Counted from the first letter of the stretch, positions 21,976-31,678 are shown. The stretch: DNA of 64,000 nt from an uncultured Aquimarina sp. (GCA_947489195.1 CANLCT010000003.1:1-64000), one strand, 5' to 3'. Notes: a model not told the origin generated them from the letters alone. Translations and numbers: made by a program.

Positions 21976-22005
21976 CAAAAGTATGAATAATTATCAGTAT
22001 TTCAA
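21976..22005 (-). promoter_or_regulatory. Promoter of the str operon (rpsL onward)
   Basis: On the minus strand TTG (22003-22005), a 19-base spacer and TACTTTTG (21976-21983) match the Bacteroidota housekeeping promoter consensus TTG-N17-23-TAnnTTTG. The predicted start is about 45 bases before the rpsL ATG. Confidence 0.75.
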
Positions 22006-22168
22006 ACTATAACGTATTTATTTTAAAAAACAAGCCTTTTTCGCATATTCTTCTCACAAATTTTATCAACCTAGCCCTACAAATAAGTAAAACCTTTTCT
22101 TATCTAAATATTAGAGCTTCATTAAAAAAGCCTACTTTATCTAATATGCACTTTGATAACATAAATAG

Positions 22169-22522
22169 CTATTTTAAATTACTTCTAATAAAGCCTGCTT
22201 TTCTATCCATTACTAATAGTGTTACATAAGGCTTTCCTTCATTACACAAAAACAAGTCTTTATACTGATGCACAAAATCAGTAAAAATTTTTCCAGAAAC
22301 ATGTGATTTAAAAGCAGCTTCATCTTTGTATACTTCATAAAAAATAACTTGACCTACTGGAGGAGTAGGTAGATTTTTTTGTTCAAAATCTGGCACATGA
22401 ACCGTATACATCCATGTATCAGACTCTTCTTTTTCTACTTTTAGCGCTAATTTTTTTAAAACCGATATGGCTTCATCTTTTTTACCAGACACTATAGTCC
22501 ATGTTGAAATTAAAGGGTACAT
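22169..22522 (-). CDS. Antibiotic biosynthesis monooxygenase-like (dimeric alpha-beta barrel) protein
   Basis: This is a small cytoplasmic protein of 117 residues without a signal peptide. The opening YPLISTWTIVSGKKDEAISVL, the central WMYTVHV and VIFYEVYKDEAAFKSHV segments fit the ABM-type dimeric alpha-beta barrel. Proteins of this shape include quinol monooxygenases and haem-degrading enzymes, but the substrate cannot be told from the sequence. It is convergent with neither neighbour: the next gene upstream is divergent on the plus strand. No clear promoter or terminator was found. Confidence 0.7.
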   Translation of the reverse strand: MYPLISTWTIVSGKKDEAISVLKKLALKVEKEESDTWMYTVHVPDFEQKNLPTPPVGQVIFYEVYKDEAAFKSHVSGKIFTDFVHQYKDLFLCNEGKPYVTLLVMDRKAGFIRSNLK

Positions 22523-22607
22523 ATTATTATTATTTTGTTAAATTATTGATTTACAGTATTTTGAAATTATAATTCTGTATTTTTATTTGGTTATTAGCCT
22601 ACTATTA

Positions 22608-22898
22608 ATGAAAAGCAAAATCATCAACCGACTAGCCAAAATATTTAAAAGCTATGCTTTTACTCTAATAATCGGTATTCTATTAATAATTACAGGCGTA
22701 TCCGAACTTCTAGAAACTATTATACCTGATTTTGAAGCTTATCTAAAAACACACCACGGCTTGATTATACTTGGAATAGTACATATTGGTAAATCTTTAG
22801 TTTATATTTTAGAAGGTGCCGAAGCTATTTTAATCAACGAAACTGCAGAGGAAATAAAGGAAATCGACAAAGACCTACAGCACCTAAAACAAAACTAA
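22608..22898 (+). CDS. Small membrane protein with two transmembrane segments
   Basis: I do not recognise a named family. From the ATG at 22608 the protein has 96 residues; the frame is also open to a TTG at 22587, but the ATG is preferred. Two hydrophobic stretches are visible, FTLIIGILLIITGVSELL and GLIILGIVHIGKSLVYIL, with a charged C-terminal helix rich in Glu and Lys. It would be an inner-membrane protein. It is convergent with the IolE-like gene, whose stop lies 6 bases beyond its own. Confidence 0.65.
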   Translation: MKSKIINRLAKIFKSYAFTLIIGILLIITGVSELLETIIPDFEAYLKTHHGLIILGIVHIGKSLVYILEGAEAILINETAEEIKEIDKDLQHLKQN

Positions 22899-22904
22899 GC
22901 TTTA

Positions 22905-23819
22905 TTAATATCCCGTAGCTTTTTTCAAATATTCTCTAGCCATTTTTGCATACACCAAAGGCGTCGCATTAGCCGGGTTTTGCTCTGCTTCAACAATTAG
23001 CCAGCCTTCAAAATTAGCATTAGCTAGTGTTTGTAAAATAGCATCAAAGTCAATAAAACCTGCCGAATCCCCTGGTACAGTAAAAATACCTGCCTCAATG
23101 GATTCTTTAAATGATAATTGATTGGCATCTGACAGTTCCATAATTGGTTTTCGGATATTTTTTAAATGCACGTGCTTAATACGCGATGCATAATCCTTTG
23201 CCAATTGTAAAGGATCATCACCTGCAAAAGCCAAATGCCCTGTATCAAAAAGTAAATGCACCAATTCCGGATCTGTTGCCTCCATTAATCGATCAACATC
23301 TGCTCTGGTCTCAATACCTGTACCCATATGATGATGATAACATAAGCGCATACCTTCATTATTAGCAATTTGCCCTAATTCCGTTAATCCTTCAATTACT
23401 TTAGTCCAAATTTCATCTGTAAAAATCGGACGATTTGCCTTTAACGCAATGGGTTGCTGATGTGAAGAACCACCTAACTCGGCTACTACAATATCTGTCC
23501 CTCCCATTTCTTTAATAAACGCCAACGACTTTTTAAAATCCGCCACCGTTTTGTTATACATATTATTTATTGAAAAATAGGTACTTGTCCAAGGTTCCGA
23601 AACACGTAAACCCCTTAAATCTAATGCTTTTTTTAGTGCATCTATATCTGTTGGATATTTATGCCCGACACTACAACCTTCAAAACCCGCTAGTGCCATT
23701 TCGCTTACGCATTGCTCAAAGGGAATACCAATATCGATATCCAAAAAATCATCATTCCACCATGAAGTTGGTGTTATTCCAAAAAACACTTTATCCTTAT
23801 TGAATTTTTTATTGCTCAT
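22905..23819 (-). CDS. IolE-like sugar isomerase/dehydratase (xylose-isomerase-like TIM barrel)
   Basis: The 304 residues form one AP-endonuclease-2/xylose-isomerase-type TIM barrel. The N-terminus FGITPTSWWNDDF and the YHHHMGTGIETRADVDRLM, LLFDTGHLAFAGDDP and HVHLKN segments are like myo-inosose-2 dehydratase (IolE). The His, Asp and Glu positions expected to hold the divalent metal are kept. No other inositol genes are nearby. It is the last gene of the sugar-oxidation cluster, after a structured repeat, so it may act on a keto-sugar made by the cluster rather than on inosose. That role is inference. Confidence 0.75.
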   Translation of the reverse strand: MSNKKFNKDKVFFGITPTSWWNDDFLDIDIGIPFEQCVSEMALAGFEGCSVGHKYPTDIDALKKALDLRGLRVSEPWTSTYFSINNMYNKTVADFKKSLAFIKEMGGTDIVVAELGGSSHQQPIALKANRPIFTDEIWTKVIEGLTELGQIANNEGMRLCYHHHMGTGIETRADVDRLMEATDPELVHLLFDTGHLAFAGDDPLQLAKDYASRIKHVHLKNIRKPIMELSDANQLSFKESIEAGIFTVPGDSAGFIDFDAILQTLANANFEGWLIVEAEQNPANATPLVYAKMAREYLKKATGY

Positions 23820-23857
23820 TTGATCGATTTTTTATAATTGAATATTTTATTTCTACT

Positions 23858-23958
23858 GGGCGTGTCCTTACATACAGGTCAGGCTTTCAGCTATATCTTT
23901 TTATTTTATTCCACTTTGTTCCATTTAATAAAAAGGATGCCGCTTCAATCCTTCACGC
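23858..23958. repeat. Structured flavobacterial intergenic repeat
   Basis: The element begins GGGCGTG and ends TTCACGC, so its ends are inverted (GCGTG/CACGC). Inside, ATCTTTTTATT faces AATAAAAAGGAT across a short centre. I recall similar GGGCGT...GGGCTTTC...CGC elements scattered through Flavobacteriaceae genomes. It lies between the GH63 and IolE-like genes and could fold as a long hairpin when transcribed, possibly changing the level of the last gene. It carries no ORF. Confidence 0.65.
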
Positions 23959-23981
23959 ATAATACCTTCATTAATATTTAC

Positions 23982-26717
23982 CTATTCATCTTTATACCTA
24001 AATAATAATTCTGCTACCAGACCAGTCCAACCTGTCTGATGTGACGCCCCTAAACCTGCACCATTATCACCATGAAAATATTCAAAAAACAAAATCAAAT
24101 CCTTCCAAGCTGCATCATTTTGCATGGTTTCATTCCCTCCATATACAGGTCTATTTCCACTAGAATCTCTTTCAAAAATTTGGATCATTCGTTTGGACAA
24201 ATCATTAGCCACCGCTTTTAAAGACTTTTTATTCCCTGAGTGCGAAGGATATTCTACTTTAAAATCCTCATCTAAAAATTCACTATAACTTTGAAGTGTA
24301 TTGATTAACAAAAAATTTATTGGAAACCATACTGGCCCTCTCCAATTAGAATTTCCTCCAAAAGATCCATCGGCAGATTCTGCAGGTTCATAGCGCTCTG
24401 TTAAAGTCACGTTATCTACGGTTAAACGATATGGATTTTCTTGATAGGCTTTAGAAATTCCTCGAATCCCGTGTGGACTCAAAAATTCTGTCTCATCCAA
24501 AACACGTTCTAAAATTGTAATTAAACGGTCTGGCTTTACAAAGGATAATAAAATCTCATCATCCGTCCCTTCCATAAATCTATTATTACCCGATTTTAAG
24601 GTTTGTACTTGACCTATAAGTTCTGGATGTCTATTAAAAAACCATTCCAAGCGCTCTTTTAACTCCTTAGATACTTTGGGTTCCAACTCTTTTAAATTAA
24701 TTTTAGCTACCGGAAACAATGGAATAACCCCCACTAAAGACCTCAACTTTACAGATACATATTGCGTTGGATTTGCATAAATCTCCAAGAAATCATAATA
24801 AAATCCATCTTGTTCATCCCAAAGCTTAACTGCTCCATTTGAAGCATGATCAACACTATTTAATGCATCGGCAATAAACACAAAGTGCTGAAAAAATTTG
24901 CTTACAAAATGTGAATAAATCTTTTGATCAAAAACAGTCAATTTAATTGCCAACTGCATCATATTAATACAATACATGCCCATCCAACTTGTTCCATCGG
25001 ACTGTTTCATTGTTACTTCGTGACCAACTTGCCTCTCAAAATCTTCTAAATTACTGCGATTAATAACAGATATATTATCTAAACCAAGAAAACCACCTTC
25101 GAACAAATTTGTGCTGTCTCCATCTTGTTGGTTTGTCCACCAAGTAAAATTCATTAAGCAATGCTGAAAAATATCGGCTAAAAACTTAAAATCACTCTCA
25201 AGCCCCATCTCCTTTTCTATCTCAAAAATTTGCAATGCCGCCCATGCATGTAACGGTGGGTTTACATCACTAAATGCCCATTCATAAGCTGGTATTGCTC
25301 CATTAGGCGCCATATACCATTCATGCGCTAATGTTAATAATTGATTTTTAGCAAACTGCAAGTCCAACCTTGCAAAAACTATAGTCTGAAAACATAAATC
25401 CCATGCTGCAAACCAAGGGTATTCCCAAGCATCGGGCATTGAAATAATAGTACTAGCATACATATGCCTCCACTCATTATTACGTCCACGACCCGATGGT
25501 GGAGGTGGTCCGGCAGGATCCCCATCCAACCAATCAGCCACTACGTAATTATAATATTGTTTTCCCCATAGCATTCCTGCATAAGCTTGTCTTTGAATGG
25601 ATTTTTGTTCATCATTAAGCGTTTCTGGCGCTAACGATTCATAGAACTCATCTGCCTCTGTGATTCTTTTATCAAAAACCGCTTCAAAATCATTGGCAAA
25701 AGGAGCTGATATTGATGTATTGGACGAAAATCGTAGCCGAATTTCTTTAGTTTCATTGGAAGCTAAAGTTAATTTGTAAACCGCACTTGATTTTGTCCCT
25801 ACCAATGTAGGATTTACAGAATGTTTTCCTTCTATCAAATAGTCATTAATCCCATCTTTTGGATATGGGGTCTTATTTTCGCTCCCCCATAACTTTTCAT
25901 TATTCGTTTCATTTTCTACAAAAACCAACTCTTCTGGTGATTCGCAATACAACATCATTTCTTTAGCACCACTACTCGAAGTTGGAGTGGCTCGTATACA
26001 TGCAAAATTTTGTCCTCCACTGGCTTTTATTCCATTTAATTGAGGTTTTTCGGCATCAATAAACCAAGACCAGGTATTCCTAAACCATAATGTGGGTAAT
26101 ACATGTAACGATGCTGTATCTTCCCCATGGTTGGTCACTTTTATTTTTATTAAAATTTCTTGCGTTGCTGATTTTGCATATTCTACCTGAACATCAAAAT
26201 ATTTATTATCATTAAAAACACCTGTGTCCATTAATTCATACTCAAATGAATGTGGATCCGATTTTCGGCGTGCATTTTCATTAACTAAATCTGCATAAGG
26301 AAACGCCTTTTGTGGATATTTATACAACCATTTCATATAACTATGCGTAGGGGTATTATCCACATAATAATAGTATTCTTTTACATCCTCTCCATGATTT
26401 CCTTCACTATTTGTCAATCCAAATAAGCGCTCTTTAATAATGGCGTCACTCCCATTCCAAAGTGCAATAGCAAAACATAATTTTTGTTCAGGATCAGAAA
26501 TTCCTCCCAAACCATCTTCTCCCCAACGATAAGCCCTTGAACGTGCTTGATCATGAGAAAAATAATCCCAGGCATTACCACCTTGACTATAATCCTCACG
26601 CACTGTACCCCATTGCCTTTCCGAAAGATAAGGCCCCCAATACAACCAATCTTCATAAGTATTTGAATCCTCTGAGTATAACTTTCCCATTCGGATTGTT
26701 TCATTATTTTGACTCAT
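23982..26717 (-). CDS. GH63-type glucosidase (mannosyl-oligosaccharide glucosidase-like)
   Basis: The 911-residue protein has no signal peptide, so it should be cytoplasmic. The C-terminal half is an (alpha/alpha)6 barrel of the GH63/MGH1-like type. FAAWDLCFQT near residue 435 carries the likely general acid, and SNWRGPVWFPINFLL near residue 790 is the second conserved region. The N-terminus EDWLYWGPYLSERQWGTVRE is typical of the bacterial glucosidases in this group. It probably releases glucose or a related hexose from alpha-linked oligosaccharides. It follows the debranching-type gene by 41 bases in the same operon. The exact substrate is not known. Confidence 0.8.
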   Translation of the reverse strand: MSQNNETIRMGKLYSEDSNTYEDWLYWGPYLSERQWGTVREDYSQGGNAWDYFSHDQARSRAYRWGEDGLGGISDPEQKLCFAIALWNGSDAIIKERLFGLTNSEGNHGEDVKEYYYYVDNTPTHSYMKWLYKYPQKAFPYADLVNENARRKSDPHSFEYELMDTGVFNDNKYFDVQVEYAKSATQEILIKIKVTNHGEDTASLHVLPTLWFRNTWSWFIDAEKPQLNGIKASGGQNFACIRATPTSSSGAKEMMLYCESPEELVFVENETNNEKLWGSENKTPYPKDGINDYLIEGKHSVNPTLVGTKSSAVYKLTLASNETKEIRLRFSSNTSISAPFANDFEAVFDKRITEADEFYESLAPETLNDEQKSIQRQAYAGMLWGKQYYNYVVADWLDGDPAGPPPPSGRGRNNEWRHMYASTIISMPDAWEYPWFAAWDLCFQTIVFARLDLQFAKNQLLTLAHEWYMAPNGAIPAYEWAFSDVNPPLHAWAALQIFEIEKEMGLESDFKFLADIFQHCLMNFTWWTNQQDGDSTNLFEGGFLGLDNISVINRSNLEDFERQVGHEVTMKQSDGTSWMGMYCINMMQLAIKLTVFDQKIYSHFVSKFFQHFVFIADALNSVDHASNGAVKLWDEQDGFYYDFLEIYANPTQYVSVKLRSLVGVIPLFPVAKINLKELEPKVSKELKERLEWFFNRHPELIGQVQTLKSGNNRFMEGTDDEILLSFVKPDRLITILERVLDETEFLSPHGIRGISKAYQENPYRLTVDNVTLTERYEPAESADGSFGGNSNWRGPVWFPINFLLINTLQSYSEFLDEDFKVEYPSHSGNKKSLKAVANDLSKRMIQIFERDSSGNRPVYGGNETMQNDAAWKDLILFFEYFHGDNGAGLGASHQTGWTGLVAELLFRYKDE

Positions 26718-26758
26718 CTCTTTTACGTTTGAAAATTATTTAGTCCGTTCAGCTATTT

Positions 26759-28747
26759 CTAGTTTTTCTCAATCTCACTATATACTTCTAAAATTTGCGC
26801 CACACTCCAGGCTTGTGCTATACAACCTTTAGGGGTAAATGGAGCATCACCATCAAAAATTTCACTTATTGTTCCTGTTCCTGCTCCACTTAAATGATCT
26901 GCAAAAGGAGCCAAAAAGCGATTTATCTTATCTACACTCTGATATACTTTTAAATGCGCACTTACAAAAGGTCCAATTAACCATCCCCAAACCGTACCTT
27001 GATGATATGAACTATCTCTATGATATTGATCCCCTGTATAAACGCCAATATATTCTGATTCAAATTTTGCTAACGACCTTAATCCATGCGAGGTTAACAA
27101 CGTTTCGGCACATGCTTCTAAAATTTGTTTTTGTTTACTTGTTTCAAAAGGACTTTCGGGAAGCGATATCGTAAACAATTGATTGGGACGTAATAAAGTT
27201 TCATTCCCATTAGGGCCATCTAAAACATCATAACAATAGCCCTTTTCTTCATTCCAAAACTTTGCAAAACTCTGCTTTACTGCTGTTGCCCTTGTTTCAT
27301 AATCACTTCCATCTTCGCCTAAGGCTTTAGCAAACACAAGCATTGCTTTTAATGCGTTATACCACAATGCATTTACTTCAATAGGCTTCCCTATTCGAGG
27401 TGTAATCACTTTGTCACCAACCTTAGCATCCATCCATGTAAGTTGCACACCATCTTGCCCTCCCCACAGTAAATTATCAGAAGGATCAACGTGTATATTG
27501 TACCTAGTTCCTTTTATATGCCATTCAATAATTTCTTGAAGTTTAGGAAATAATTTTGCCAGTAATTTTTTATCCTTTGATACCTTATAATATGAAAGAA
27601 TGGCTTGAAAAAACCATAATGTAGCATCTATAGTATTGTATTCTGGCTCTTCGTTAGAGTTAGGGAATCTATTGGGTAACATCCCTTCGCTAATGTATTT
27701 CGAAAATGTTTCTAAAATAGGACCTGCCACTTCAGTCCTTCCGGTTGTAATGGTAAGTCCTGTAAGACTAATCATAGTGTCTCGTCCCCAATCGCCAAAC
27801 CAATGATAACCTGCAATTATACTTTTACCTGACTCACCATTTACTGAATCTCTGTTTACCACAAATTGATCTGCTGCTAATACCAACTGCTTAATCCAAT
27901 CTGGGTGACTACTTTCTTTTTTGTTTTTCCGTTGCTTTAACCAGATATTAAGCAATTCTGTTTCTCGATCTTTTTTCTTTTGATAGGCTTTGGTTTCAAA
28001 ATTAGCTCCCTCTTTGGTACTTGCTAAAAAAGTAATTGTTTCGCCAACAGCTAAAGTAATTTTATAATCGGCAGCATGTACATGAGTGTCATTACTGTTT
28101 AACCCTCGATCCGCTTCTGCTGGAAGGTGAAAATTATGATATAACTCATTTTTAATTGCTACTTCTGCTTTCTGCATTTTCAAAAATAATGGCAACACAT
28201 TATCTCCGTTAGAAGTGACTTTAATTCCATCAGAAATTTCAGATATAGCTACTGGCCACGAAACTTGCCCAGTATTATGAAAAACGCGATTATCCACTAT
28301 AGCACTTGCTCTAATTTGAACAGTTTCTGAAGCTTCAACTAAGGTATATGATACATACGTTGTGTTTTCGCCTTGTTCCATCCAAATACGTTTTTCTAAA
28401 ATAACATCAGCACAAGCATAACGCCATACAGGAGTGGTCCCTTCTAACGAAAAACTTTCGATATTAACAAAGCCTTTTGGAGACACATCACCAGAAGTCC
28501 ACCTGTTTGTAGTAAGGTCATAAGTATTGTTTTTATAAGTCAAACTTTCGTCCAACTTAACCAACATAATTTTACGATCAATTGGCGGGTGCAATGATGC
28601 CACCAATAAACCATGATAACCTCTAGTTATTGAACCTGCTATTGTCCCCGAACCATAACCACCAATACCATTGGTTATTATCCATTCTTTTTTTTCTGCA
28701 ATTTGTAAATTTCCTGTGGTCTCTCTTCCAAAATGTATATTTTTCAT
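26759..28747 (-). CDS. Amylo-alpha-1,6-glucosidase / glycogen debranching-type enzyme
   Basis: The 662-residue protein has the bacterial debranching-enzyme N-terminal domain (about 14-230), including NGIGGYGSGTIAGSITRGYH. An (alpha/alpha)6 barrel follows, with WFGDWGRDTMISLTGL near residue 315 and SSYHQGTVWGWLIGP near residue 580. These fit the GH133/GDE_C group, which cleaves alpha-1,6 branch points in glycogen-like glucans. There is no signal peptide. It lies 11 bases after the beta-propeller gene and 41 bases before the GH63 gene, so the three are probably one transcript. Confidence 0.85.
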   Translation of the reverse strand: MKNIHFGRETTGNLQIAEKKEWIITNGIGGYGSGTIAGSITRGYHGLLVASLHPPIDRKIMLVKLDESLTYKNNTYDLTTNRWTSGDVSPKGFVNIESFSLEGTTPVWRYACADVILEKRIWMEQGENTTYVSYTLVEASETVQIRASAIVDNRVFHNTGQVSWPVAISEISDGIKVTSNGDNVLPLFLKMQKAEVAIKNELYHNFHLPAEADRGLNSNDTHVHAADYKITLAVGETITFLASTKEGANFETKAYQKKKDRETELLNIWLKQRKNKKESSHPDWIKQLVLAADQFVVNRDSVNGESGKSIIAGYHWFGDWGRDTMISLTGLTITTGRTEVAGPILETFSKYISEGMLPNRFPNSNEEPEYNTIDATLWFFQAILSYYKVSKDKKLLAKLFPKLQEIIEWHIKGTRYNIHVDPSDNLLWGGQDGVQLTWMDAKVGDKVITPRIGKPIEVNALWYNALKAMLVFAKALGEDGSDYETRATAVKQSFAKFWNEEKGYCYDVLDGPNGNETLLRPNQLFTISLPESPFETSKQKQILEACAETLLTSHGLRSLAKFESEYIGVYTGDQYHRDSSYHQGTVWGWLIGPFVSAHLKVYQSVDKINRFLAPFADHLSGAGTGTISEIFDGDAPFTPKGCIAQAWSVAQILEVYSEIEKN

Positions 28748-28758
28748 AATTTAGAGAT

Positions 28759-30024
28759 TTAAGCAAAACTGTTATGATATACATTTACTTGAGAATTATC
28801 ACATAAATAATAACCTGGAGTATAATAGCCCGTTGTAGCAAAGTCTAAGCGGCCATCTCCATTAAAATCACCAACAACAATACGTGCTGCAGATGCTGTA
28901 GAAACGCGCCATCTTTCAAATAAACCAGACTCTAAATCAATAGCTTTATAATAATATACTCCTTGATGTGGAAGCGGCCCTTTAAGTGCTACCAAAAATT
29001 CATCATTCCCATCTCCATCAAAATCCCCTGTTATAATATGATGTCCTGGCCCCTGTGTTTCTGAATCAAACTCGCCAAATACATCTAAAACAGTTCGTTT
29101 CCATGGATGATCTGTTAAATTTGTTCCTGGTTTACGTGTATAGACTGTTACCAAATTTCCATGAAAGGGATCAATGGTTGCTATATAAGCATAGGGATCA
29201 CCTCCAACTTTTCCATAAGCGACATTACCACTCCCTTTAAATTGTCCTGCTTGCCCTGTTTGATCACCTTCACCAATAGGTACAATTTTCCATTCACCCG
29301 TTTCTGTATCAAAATAGAACCAATTAATACCTTCTTCACTTGCTAAAAGCACCGACTGTAATTCATCACCTGAATAACCTCCAAATTTATTTTTTACGAC
29401 CCCATGAATCACTCTAAAATCAGCATTATTTATAATTTCGCCACTCCACTCTTTTAATTCCGTTGCATTTTCCGGAAAATCGAAAAGCGTCATGGAGACA
29501 GGTTCATGAACCCCTTCGCCATAAGGCCTGCACCCCACTACCGGTAGCGCCATTAATTGAAGTTTATCAGTTTTTGTAAAATGCCCGACTTGCAAACGAT
29601 GGGCAGCCATTAAATCTGTTATAAAATGAGATTTCCAGTGTTTATCATCCGTATAAGTTCCTGGATTTTCTAACCATGAAATTTTACCGTCTTCGGGTCT
29701 GCACCAAAACATACAATTTCCATAATTATGAGAAATTACCAAATCATTAGTTCCATTACCGGTAACATCCCCTATTTCAATAGCCACAGGAAGGGGGAAA
29801 TGTGCTATTTCACGTTTTTTCCAATCTGGATTTTGATACCAAACTACTTTACCTACAGCTAAACCAGAGGTTACAATATCTAATTTTCCATTTCCATTTA
29901 CATCAACGGCTTCAATCCAATATCCATCATCCTGCTTATCAGCTAACGTGACTTTTGTAAAAAAGGGGATTTTAATTTCGCCATCATTTAAATAGCTTAA
30001 TACATCTTTAGGTTGATTACTCAT
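28759..30024 (-). CDS. FG-GAP/VCBS beta-propeller protein resembling the propeller of aldos-2-ulose dehydratase
   Basis: The 421 residues contain repeated calcium-loop-like motifs DVNGNGKLDI, DVTGNGTNDL, GDFDGDGNDEF and GDFNGDGRLDF, as in a seven-bladed propeller. There is no signal peptide, which is unusual for FG-GAP proteins. Segments such as DDGYWIEAVDV, ISWLENPG, AHRLQVGHF and GNLVTVYTRKPG strongly resemble, as I remember it, the N-terminal propeller of fungal aldos-2-ulose dehydratase/isomerase (AUDH), which dehydrates 1,5-anhydrofructose or glucosone. The C-terminal cupin domains of AUDH are absent. The neighbours (sugar oxidoreductase, glucan hydrolases) support a keto-sugar dehydratase. 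This function is inferred. Confidence 0.65.
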   Translation of the reverse strand: MSNQPKDVLSYLNDGEIKIPFFTKVTLADKQDDGYWIEAVDVNGNGKLDIVTSGLAVGKVVWYQNPDWKKREIAHFPLPVAIEIGDVTGNGTNDLVISHNYGNCMFWCRPEDGKISWLENPGTYTDDKHWKSHFITDLMAAHRLQVGHFTKTDKLQLMALPVVGCRPYGEGVHEPVSMTLFDFPENATELKEWSGEIINNADFRVIHGVVKNKFGGYSGDELQSVLLASEEGINWFYFDTETGEWKIVPIGEGDQTGQAGQFKGSGNVAYGKVGGDPYAYIATIDPFHGNLVTVYTRKPGTNLTDHPWKRTVLDVFGEFDSETQGPGHHIITGDFDGDGNDEFLVALKGPLPHQGVYYYKAIDLESGLFERWRVSTASAARIVVGDFNGDGRLDFATTGYYTPGYYLCDNSQVNVYHNSFA

Positions 30025-30075
30025 AACTTCTATTTTTAATCCATTTTATGGAATTTAATATCTTAATGAAGGGAT

Positions 30076-30555
30076 TTATAATTCAGAAATTTGCGGTTTA
30101 CTTGCCCATGTACCATAACCCGGAGCTTTGGCTCCTGGCGGATGAGAATCAATTGTTGGCCATAGTAATCCTTCGATATATGCATTTGTTGAGATTACGA
30201 ATGTGCTATCTTTTTCAGCTTCGCCATAATTTTCTCTCCATGCATTTGGCAATTGATACCAACTACCTATAAACCACATTTTAATAATATTCCTAGTAAT
30301 TGGCCCTAATTTATCATTACTTAATATTTGAAACCTTAATTGTTTATTTAATACAGTTTCATCATTATTTGCTGCTTTTTTTACTTTTCTATAAGCATTC
30401 AAAAGTTCATCCATTGTTGCTTTACCTACAATTTCCACTACAGTATTAAAGTAAGCTTCTAACTGGCCAGTCCCTTTCAACTTATATGCAGAAAATGCAG
30501 TAAGCACTGTTGACATTTCTAAAAACTCATCCAATTGTTCATTATTCATATCCAT
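30076..30555 (-). CDS. Small subunit of a flavin sugar dehydrogenase (FAD-SLDH / gluconate dehydrogenase subunit 3-like)
   Basis: The 159-residue protein has an N-terminal EFLEMSTVLTAFSAYKL and a C-terminal KMWFIGSWYQLP ... GLLWPTIDSHPPGAKAPGYG segment. These resemble the small subunit of FAD-dependent sorbitol or glucose dehydrogenases, whose partner is a GMC oxidoreductase. In many relatives this subunit carries a Tat signal and ferries the large subunit to the periplasm; no Tat or Sec signal is seen here. The GMC gene is two genes upstream in the same operon. The assignment is by motif resemblance. Confidence 0.55.
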   Translation of the reverse strand: MDMNNEQLDEFLEMSTVLTAFSAYKLKGTGQLEAYFNTVVEIVGKATMDELLNAYRKVKKAANNDETVLNKQLRFQILSNDKLGPITRNIIKMWFIGSWYQLPNAWRENYGEAEKDSTFVISTNAYIEGLLWPTIDSHPPGAKAPGYGTWASKPQISEL

Positions 30556-30577
30556 AATTCGGTGTTCTTTTATATTT

Positions 30578-31651
30578 TTAAATTGAATCTACTTGAAAAG
30601 TAGGTGCTCCTGTTATTCCTTCTTTACCAGGGAAAGGGTTACGCATTAATTGATAAGACATTTCCTTAATTCGAAACATTGCTCCAACTGCTGGCAATAA
30701 CATTTCGGGCTTTCCATTTAAGGCTACTGTTAATTCTTTTAAAAATTTTTTGTAAAACTTATTAAATTCATATGCTCCATCATATAACTCAGAATCTTTG
30801 GGGTATTCCTCCATACGAGCATTACTTTGAATTGGATACACTGCATCCCAATCAATAGATAAATCTTCGCCAGAGGGATGACCCGGCTTATCATCTTTAT
30901 GATAATACTTCCCTAGTTTTATTTGTTGAAATCGATAATAATGAGACAGTTCTCCTTCATAATCAAAAATCCCTCCTTCATAACCTTCCCCTTGTTCAGA
31001 GATTAATCGAATGGCAGCTAATGCCGAATCCAGATCATTAACTGTTATTATTTCTCCACCACCCGAATAATAATACTCTGCTGTAATTTGCCTAGAATGG
31101 TCTCCACAAAAAACAGTTTCTTCACCTAATTCTTTCGTTAGTTTTTTTAACCCTTCTGCAATAGCATTATAAAACTCCCCTATACTATGAAAATGAAGTT
31201 CTTCTCCTGCGCTTGACTTAAAAGAAGGCAAAATCGATATATTTTTTCTGCTTATTTTTAATAAACCTGACCTCTTTATGTTTCTACTATCAACTACAGC
31301 AGGTCTTTCAATATTTAAAAAAGTATCTATTGCTGACATTGAAAATTTTTCGAGTCCAACTTTAAAATCGGTCTCTCCATCGGGTAAATAAGCTGGATAT
31401 ATAGGCACAAATCCTTCACCGGTTAAATCGGGGTTACCACCAACAGCATTTAACATATTTGCTGCCAGTGTTAAATGCAACATCTCCTCAACTGCTACTA
31501 CTCTAATTAGGTTATAAGCATCCAGATTTGTCCCTGGATGAATAGAGTAGAGTGCCGTTAAATATGGAGGAATGGTAGCATGCTCGAGTTGTATGGCTAC
31601 ATATAAATAATTATATAAATCTTCGACTGTTTCAATGGGATGTAAATGCAT
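30578..31651 (-). CDS. Ferritin-like domain protein (VioB/iminophenyl-pyruvate dimer synthase type)
   Basis: The 357 residues open with a ferritin-like four-helix region: LEHATIPPYLTALYSI and VAVEEMLHLTLAANMLNAVG carry the expected Glu and Glu-x-x-His metal ligands. FHSIGEFYNAIAEGLKKL in the middle is also typical of the PF12902 family. Members are found with oxidoreductases and in VioB-like enzymes, and may bind a di-iron centre. The gene lies 27 bases after the GMC gene and 22 bases before the small subunit. Its job in the pathway is unknown. Confidence 0.75.
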   Translation of the reverse strand: MHLHPIETVEDLYNYLYVAIQLEHATIPPYLTALYSIHPGTNLDAYNLIRVVAVEEMLHLTLAANMLNAVGGNPDLTGEGFVPIYPAYLPDGETDFKVGLEKFSMSAIDTFLNIERPAVVDSRNIKRSGLLKISRKNISILPSFKSSAGEELHFHSIGEFYNAIAEGLKKLTKELGEETVFCGDHSRQITAEYYYSGGGEIITVNDLDSALAAIRLISEQGEGYEGGIFDYEGELSHYYRFQQIKLGKYYHKDDKPGHPSGEDLSIDWDAVYPIQSNARMEEYPKDSELYDGAYEFNKFYKKFLKELTVALNGKPEMLLPAVGAMFRIKEMSYQLMRNPFPGKEGITGAPTFQVDSI

Positions 31652-31678
31652 CGTATTGTGTTATTTTATTTTTATGAA

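Noticed and set aside
22587-22607. TTG start for the small membrane protein
   Set aside because: An ATG at 22608 gives a clean N-terminus; the extra residues are hydrophobic and not needed.
22905-23819. Inositol catabolism gene (true iolE)
   Set aside because: No iolG, iolD, iolB or iolC is nearby, so only the family resemblance is kept.
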